In this document: positions 59,611 to 64,000 of the stretch, in pieces
How the letters are laid out: each line of letters starts with the position of its first letter
Position numbering within the stretch: position 1 is the first letter of the stretch
Made by a program: the position numbers and the translations under genes
The notes under the pieces: generated by a model
Told to the model about the DNA's origin: nothing
What the model saw: only the letters and a program-made list of their open reading frames with translations
The model's database searches: none
Assembly (NCBI RefSeq): GCF_003255815.1
Contig: NC_037689.1
Span: 140,409,356 to 140,473,355, forward strand
DNA length: 64,000 nucleotides
Direction: 5' to 3'
Origin: Theropithecus gelada
Lineage: Eukaryota > Chordata > Mammalia > Primates > Cercopithecidae

Positions 59611-60464
59611 TCATATATCAAGTGTCATGGATACTTGAGTTAGGAAACTTGGAGAAATACTTATCTGACTTTGCTTGGCATGATACCCAGTTGTGTTCGT
59701 CCAATTATTTTGCAAATTCAAATGGTAATATGCCTCAGTTTCTTCCTTAAATATCTTGCTAAAGTGTAGCAGAGCTATCTGACCTAGTTTTCTAAACCCC
59801 CTTACTCATTGTTTATTTCCCACCAGTGTAACAGCATAATGTGAATCCTCAATATTTTTCTAAGCTATATTAGTAGAACATCAACTCTAGATCTACATAT
59901 ATTTATCTCTCTTCTCCTTTATCAATTACTAAATTCTATTTTTAAAATAATTATCACCAGCAAATTCAAAGATGTAAGATATTTAAATGAAATGGATGAG
60001 GCAGATATAGTATCCATATGAATCAACTGCACTAACTGAAAATCCATAAATGAGACTCTCCCTAGTTTCTGTTACTCTTACCAGGCACAGTCTGACTTCC
60101 AAATTGCTCTGCTACTAGCTGTCAATGGTTATACAACCAGAGGCTTGTGTATGACACTATAAAAACAAAAACTAATATATAGGTTTTCAATACATCACTA
60201 TGTCTGCTACAGTTCAGTTGCAGCAACTGCTGACAAATGCGACAAAAGTTGACAAAATGTCTAAAGCCTAAGAAGGATGTCAGCATTTATTGCTGAACAC
60301 AAGGTATGTCATCGTCATATTTTTGTGTGTGTGCCAGCAGTGTTTCAGGTAAGATTTAAAATGTCTGGGTATATTTTGTTAGTATATCTTGCAAATGTAC
60401 ATGAAGAACATTATGTTGTCAATGGAATCATTTTTCTTGATTTAATTTTTTGAAATTTTAATAC
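59611..60464. other. unassigned AT-rich sequence
   Basis: No gene or clear repeat is seen. Confidence 0.4.
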
Positions 60465-60469
60465 ATCCC

Positions 60470-60816
60470 TGTATTAGTCTGTACAGGCTGCCATAACAAA
60501 ATATCATAGACTAGGTAGCTCAAACAACAGACATTTATTTCTCACAGTTCTGGAGTCTGGGAAGTCTGATTAAGTTGTTATCCGACTAAATCCCTGGTAA
60601 GAGCTCTCTTCGTGGTTTGCACACAGCCACCTGTGTCCTCATATGGCAGAGACAAAAAGATCTTTTACTCTTTCTCTCCCTATAAAGCCATTAAGCTCAT
60701 CATGAAGATGCCACCCTCATAATCTCTTCTAACTCTAATTACCTCCAGATACCATTATATTGCAGGTTAAGGCTTCAACATGTGAATTTTGGAAGGATGT
60801 ACTTCAGTTTATAGCA
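60470..60816 (-). mobile_element. MLT1-type MaLR solo LTR
   Basis: Plus-strand reading begins 'tgtattagtctgtacaggct' and has 'gacatttatttctcacagtt', 'ctggagtctgggaagtctga', 'aattacctccagataccatt' and the end 'cagtttatagca'. Flanks ATCCC (60465-60469) and ATCAC (60817-60821) fit a target duplication with one mismatch. Confidence 0.87.
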
Positions 60817-60821
60817 ATCAC

Positions 60822-61840
60822 CATGGTTCAAAAATTCAAAAAGTTTAAAAGGCTGTACAGTAAAATGTTTCTATATCTCCCAGTTATTTACACTGCCTGT
60901 GATAGGAGCACTATTATTAGTACCTTATGTATCATACAAAGGTATTCGATGCACACATAACTACGTATGAATATATATCTTATTTTTACACAAATGGTGA
61001 ATTCTTTATACACTACTATCCACATTTTTTAGTCAGTATATATTGGCAACCCCTCTATTTTGGACTACAAAGAACTACCTTATTTTTTCATAGCATCTTC
61101 ACATTTTATTGTTGGATGTACCACAAAATATTTAACCGATCCTCTATTGATTAGCATTCAGTTTGTTTCAAATGTGTTACTATTGGAAACGATGCTATAT
61201 TAAGTAGCCTCTTACAGACTCCATTAGCATATGTAAAAGTATGTTTGTAGTATAAATCTTGAAAGGGGAATTGACAGGAGGAGGGCATTGATAGGGGATG
61301 TGTATATTTATATTCATAATTTTAATGGAAATTCTAAAAGTGCCATTCACACGAGTTGTGCCAATTTAAATTTATATTCCCTTCAATCTTGACAACATAA
61401 TGCATTTTCAAACTTACATATTTGCCAATCTGGCCAGAGAAAAATAATCTTTTAATACAGTTTAATGCACATTTTCCTTACTATGAGTGAAGTATATCAT
61501 TTTTCCTATGTTTAAGATCTATTTACATTTTCTTGTTAACTGCCTAGTCATATAGTTTGGTCAATCTAATGTATTGGTCATATTTCCTTTATAAATTAAT
61601 TAAATAGCTTCTAGTTTGATGTTTTGATTTCGAATTTGTTTATGGTATGTTTTGAAACATATTTCCTATTAGTATTACATATTAAAATATACTAACAGTT
61701 TCTTTGATGGCTTATGGGTTTGTGTGAATATTAGGAAGGACTCTTCCACTCCATAGGAATAAAATATTTATCCTAGAATTTATTCTAGAGTTTTTTGTTT
61801 GTTTCACTTTTTGAGTTGAAAATTTAATCTGTTCAGTAGT
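60822..61840 (-). mobile_element. old L1 (L1M, L1ME/L1MC-like) 3' part
   Basis: Reverse complement of an L1M 3' UTR and ORF2 end: 'ggttcaaaaattcaaaaag', 'ttacacaaatggtgaattct', 'ttgttggatgtaccacaaaa', 'cctctattgattagcattca', 'atttgccaatctggccagag' and 'tgagtgaagtatatcatttt'. Starts right beside the MLT1 LTR. The short plus frames are incidental. Confidence 0.82.
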
Positions 61841-61849
61841 GAACTGCCC

Positions 61850-62110
61850 TAAGATGGTTCCTAGTAATTCCTATTTCCTGGTATTCAAATTATTGTTTAG
61901 TCTCTTCTCACATTGTTCCAGGGTTGGTGTGTGTGAGTAGTAGGAATCAGCACAACTGAAAATATATCACTTCCAAGATTCAGTTATAAAAGATATTGCA
62001 ACTTCTGTCTTGAAGTCTTGCTTTTTTTCAGATTTTTTTTTTTTTTTCTGGGGGAGGTGAGATGCCGTGTTATAAGCACCTCTCAATGTTGTCTTCCTTT
62101 TCAAGGAAGC
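61850..62110 (+). mobile_element. probable older MLT1-class LTR, 5' part
   Basis: 'aagatggttcctagtaattc', 'tcacattgttccagggttgg', 'cacttccaagattcagttat' and 'aaaagatattgcaacttctg' follow the leader of the LTR type seen at 50699. The 3' half is missing. A 17-base T run is included. Confidence 0.5.
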
Positions 62111-62784
62111 AGTTACTTTCCCATTCCTATTCAAGGAGAAATTATAATATCATTAGGTACATTTTATTGCTTTAGTAGATTTTCTGACTAGGTGGACTTT
62201 GAGATCCCTTACAACCCTGACTTTTTATAATCCTCTGATATGTAATGTTAATTATTATGATGGCTAGAAAGTATAATAATATTAGGATTACCAAAGCTCA
62301 AGACCCTGAACTTTATGTCTGTTCTGCCATCCACTACTACTCGACTCTAACACCTAACCATTCCAACTACGCACATTCGTTTGTTTGCGTGTGTGCGTGT
62401 GTGTGTGTTATTTGTTTTTAAGAATGAAGCTTATGTCTCAAAATCCAGTTAAGAGTTTCTGCTCCAGCTTAGAATGCAGAAATTTACAAGACAATATTGT
62501 TCTACCCCAACAAAGTGAACAAGCAACTTACAAAGTCATGTTAAAACTTTTTTGGAAAATTTAAGAAGTAATAAAGAAACCTTAAAATCTAAAATTGAAA
62601 ATGTGATGTTCCAGTCTAAAGGAAAGAAGGAGAGAGAGAGAGACTGAAACTCATGGCTCCTTTTATCCTTGGCAGTTTATTGAAAGAAGGAGAAAGTTAT
62701 CATCATAAATGCTGGTAAGAGGAAAACAGTTGAACTATTCACAAATATTTCAAAGCAAAGTGATTTCGATTTATCTAATGGAAC

Positions 62785-62960
62785 TTTTTATGTTGACGGA
62801 AATGTTCTGCACTATCTAATGTAGTTGCCACTAACACTAGCCATATACGACTTTTACGAATATGAAATGTGCCTCACTTACTGAGCAACCAAATTATAAA
62901 CATTATTTAATTTATATATCCAAATTAGTTGAATTTATATCGTATCTGACAACATGGATT
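62785..62960. mobile_element. hAT-type (MER group) transposon fragment
   Basis: 'cggaaatgttctgcactatc', 'taatgtagttgccactaaca', 'ctagccatatacgac' and 'gaaatgtgcctcacttactg' follow a common nonautonomous hAT family. Subfamily and strand naming are left open. Confidence 0.6.
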
Positions 62961-63608
62961 TAGAAACTCTCAGATTCCCAGACACAAAGGATATCTGTAC
63001 TAATGAAAACTCGTTTTCCATGGGCTCTTCCAAGTGTTATCAAAAAAGACTGGGGGTCAGGCTAACAGAGTTGATAGACCTCCCTCTGAGAGAAACTTCA
63101 TTGGTTGCTGATATATGATAGAGGGACAAGAGAGCTGAGAAGCCCTCCCCAAAGGATAGGCAGGTGGGTCCTGCTGAAGTTCGAAAACTGGACAGCTACC
63201 TAGGATAAACCCACCAGGTCCTCCATCACAAGTATTGCTAGAAGGAAGATTCTGACCCTTGTCTTAATACTTTTAAGTTTGTAGTAAACTGAATATCAGT
63301 AAAGTCAAAACAAAGGCCCAGCTCAAGTAGAAGTTAGACATATTTAAAACTCAACATTAATGTCTTGAATGAAGAAGGTACATACAATTTCTTTCTGTAA
63401 ATAGTATTTGTCTTACTGTGCACTGTTTCAGAAAGAATAGTCACATTTAAGAAAAAAATACAATTTTTCTCAAAGCAGCAATGCAAACTTGTTTATCACC
63501 AAGAAAAAAAAAATAGTCAATAGAATCTGATTAAGGAAAGAAAAACAAACAATAGAGTCCACGAAACAACAAAACAAGAATATTTCTTGAATATCTGCAA
63601 TGAAATTA
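62961..63608. other. unassigned sequence
   Basis: No gene or clear repeat is seen. Confidence 0.4.
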
Positions 63609-63619
63609 TCAAAAGATAC

Positions 63620-63908
63620 TTTTTTTGAGTCGGAGTCTCACTCTGTTCCCCAGGCCGGAGTGCAGTGGCGCGATCTCAGCTCACTGCAACCTCCGCCGCC
63701 AGGGTTCAAACGATTCTCCTGTGTCAGCCTCCCAAGTAGCCGGGATAACAGGCACCCACCACCACTCCCAGCTAATTCTTGTATTTTTAATAGAGACAGG
63801 GTTTCACCATGTTGGCCAGATGGGTCTTCAACTCCTGACCTCAGGTGATCTGCCCAGCTTGGCCTCCCAAAGTTCTGGGATTACAGGCGTGAGCTACTGC
63901 GCCTGGCC
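63620..63908 (-). mobile_element. AluS SINE
   Basis: Reverse Alu with a short T tail, 'ggagtctcactctgttcccc', 'ctcctgacctcaggtgatct' and the terminus 'gagctactgcgcctggcc'. Target duplication TCAAAAGATAC (63609-63619) and TCAAAAGATGC (63909-63919), one mismatch. The 82- and 102-codon frames over it are Alu translation. Confidence 0.95.
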
Positions 63909-64000
63909 TCAAAAGATGCTTTATAATAACTAAGATAAATATGTTAAAGTACCAAGTGGATAGGGTAGACAAGATGTGTAAATAACTAAAGCTTTTTTTG

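Noticed and set aside
63600..63933. 82- and 102-codon frames with typical 'SASQVAGITG' text
   Set aside because: Standard translation of an antisense Alu, as are the frames at 12591-12824, 22226-22543, 35677-35937 and 58539-58856.

Overview
The window is nuclear DNA from a primate, most likely a catarrhine such as human, ape or Old World monkey. I see no functional protein-coding gene, no RNA gene, no CRISPR array and no bacterial-type operon. The case for a primate rests on seven Alu copies (AluY and AluS types), a THE1 LTR with intact target duplications, MST/MLT1 LTRs, primate-type LINE-1 sequence, and ancient MIR/L2 pieces. The sequence is AT-rich and CpG-poor, and almost every open frame lies inside a repeat or microsatellite. 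It reads as an intergenic or intronic desert. The exact species cannot be fixed by eye.

Layout. 1-7200: opposed L2 fragments, a hAT-type transposon piece, an MLT1 LTR split by an MST LTR, about 2.7 kb of unassigned sequence holding a possible exon, an AluY, a MIR, a THE1 solo LTR and an old L1 tail. 7195-16340: a long minus-strand L1 (L1PB/L1MA-like) with decayed ORF2, ORF1 and a long 5' UTR. It is interrupted by a short L1 in which a 5' UTR joins directly to a 3' end (11673-12588), by a young AluY next to it, and by an AluS. 16341-24778: unassigned sequence with MaLR, MIR and L2 pieces and an AluY, then a minus-strand L1M. 24779-30017: a plus-strand L1 that has its 5' UTR, ORF1 and the first half of ORF2 but no 3' half, ending at a (GA)n tract. 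30061-46000: mostly unassigned sequence with an L1PA-type insertion carrying a 10-bp duplication, TG/CG and GATA microsatellites, MER5A, MIR, L2 and a partial MST/THE1 provirus. 46000-64000: MLT1 LTRs, a GGAA microsatellite, a 63-bp tandem duplication, a hAT remnant holding a TC/ATCT microsatellite, long L2 tracts, two AluS copies and an L1M.

By my approximate boundaries, L1 covers about 29 percent of the window, LTR elements about 8 percent and Alu about 3 percent. No genes work together here; what can be reconstructed is an insertion history. The clearest case is the 11.6-13.0 kb nest: old L1, then short L1, then AluY. I found no undescribed functional system. The points most worth checking are the internally deleted L1, the 3'-truncated L1, the GGAA tract, the 63-bp duplication, the young AluY and a candidate exon near 2.7 kb. 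Family names are by recollection of consensus sequences, so subfamily labels and boundaries need RepeatMasker.
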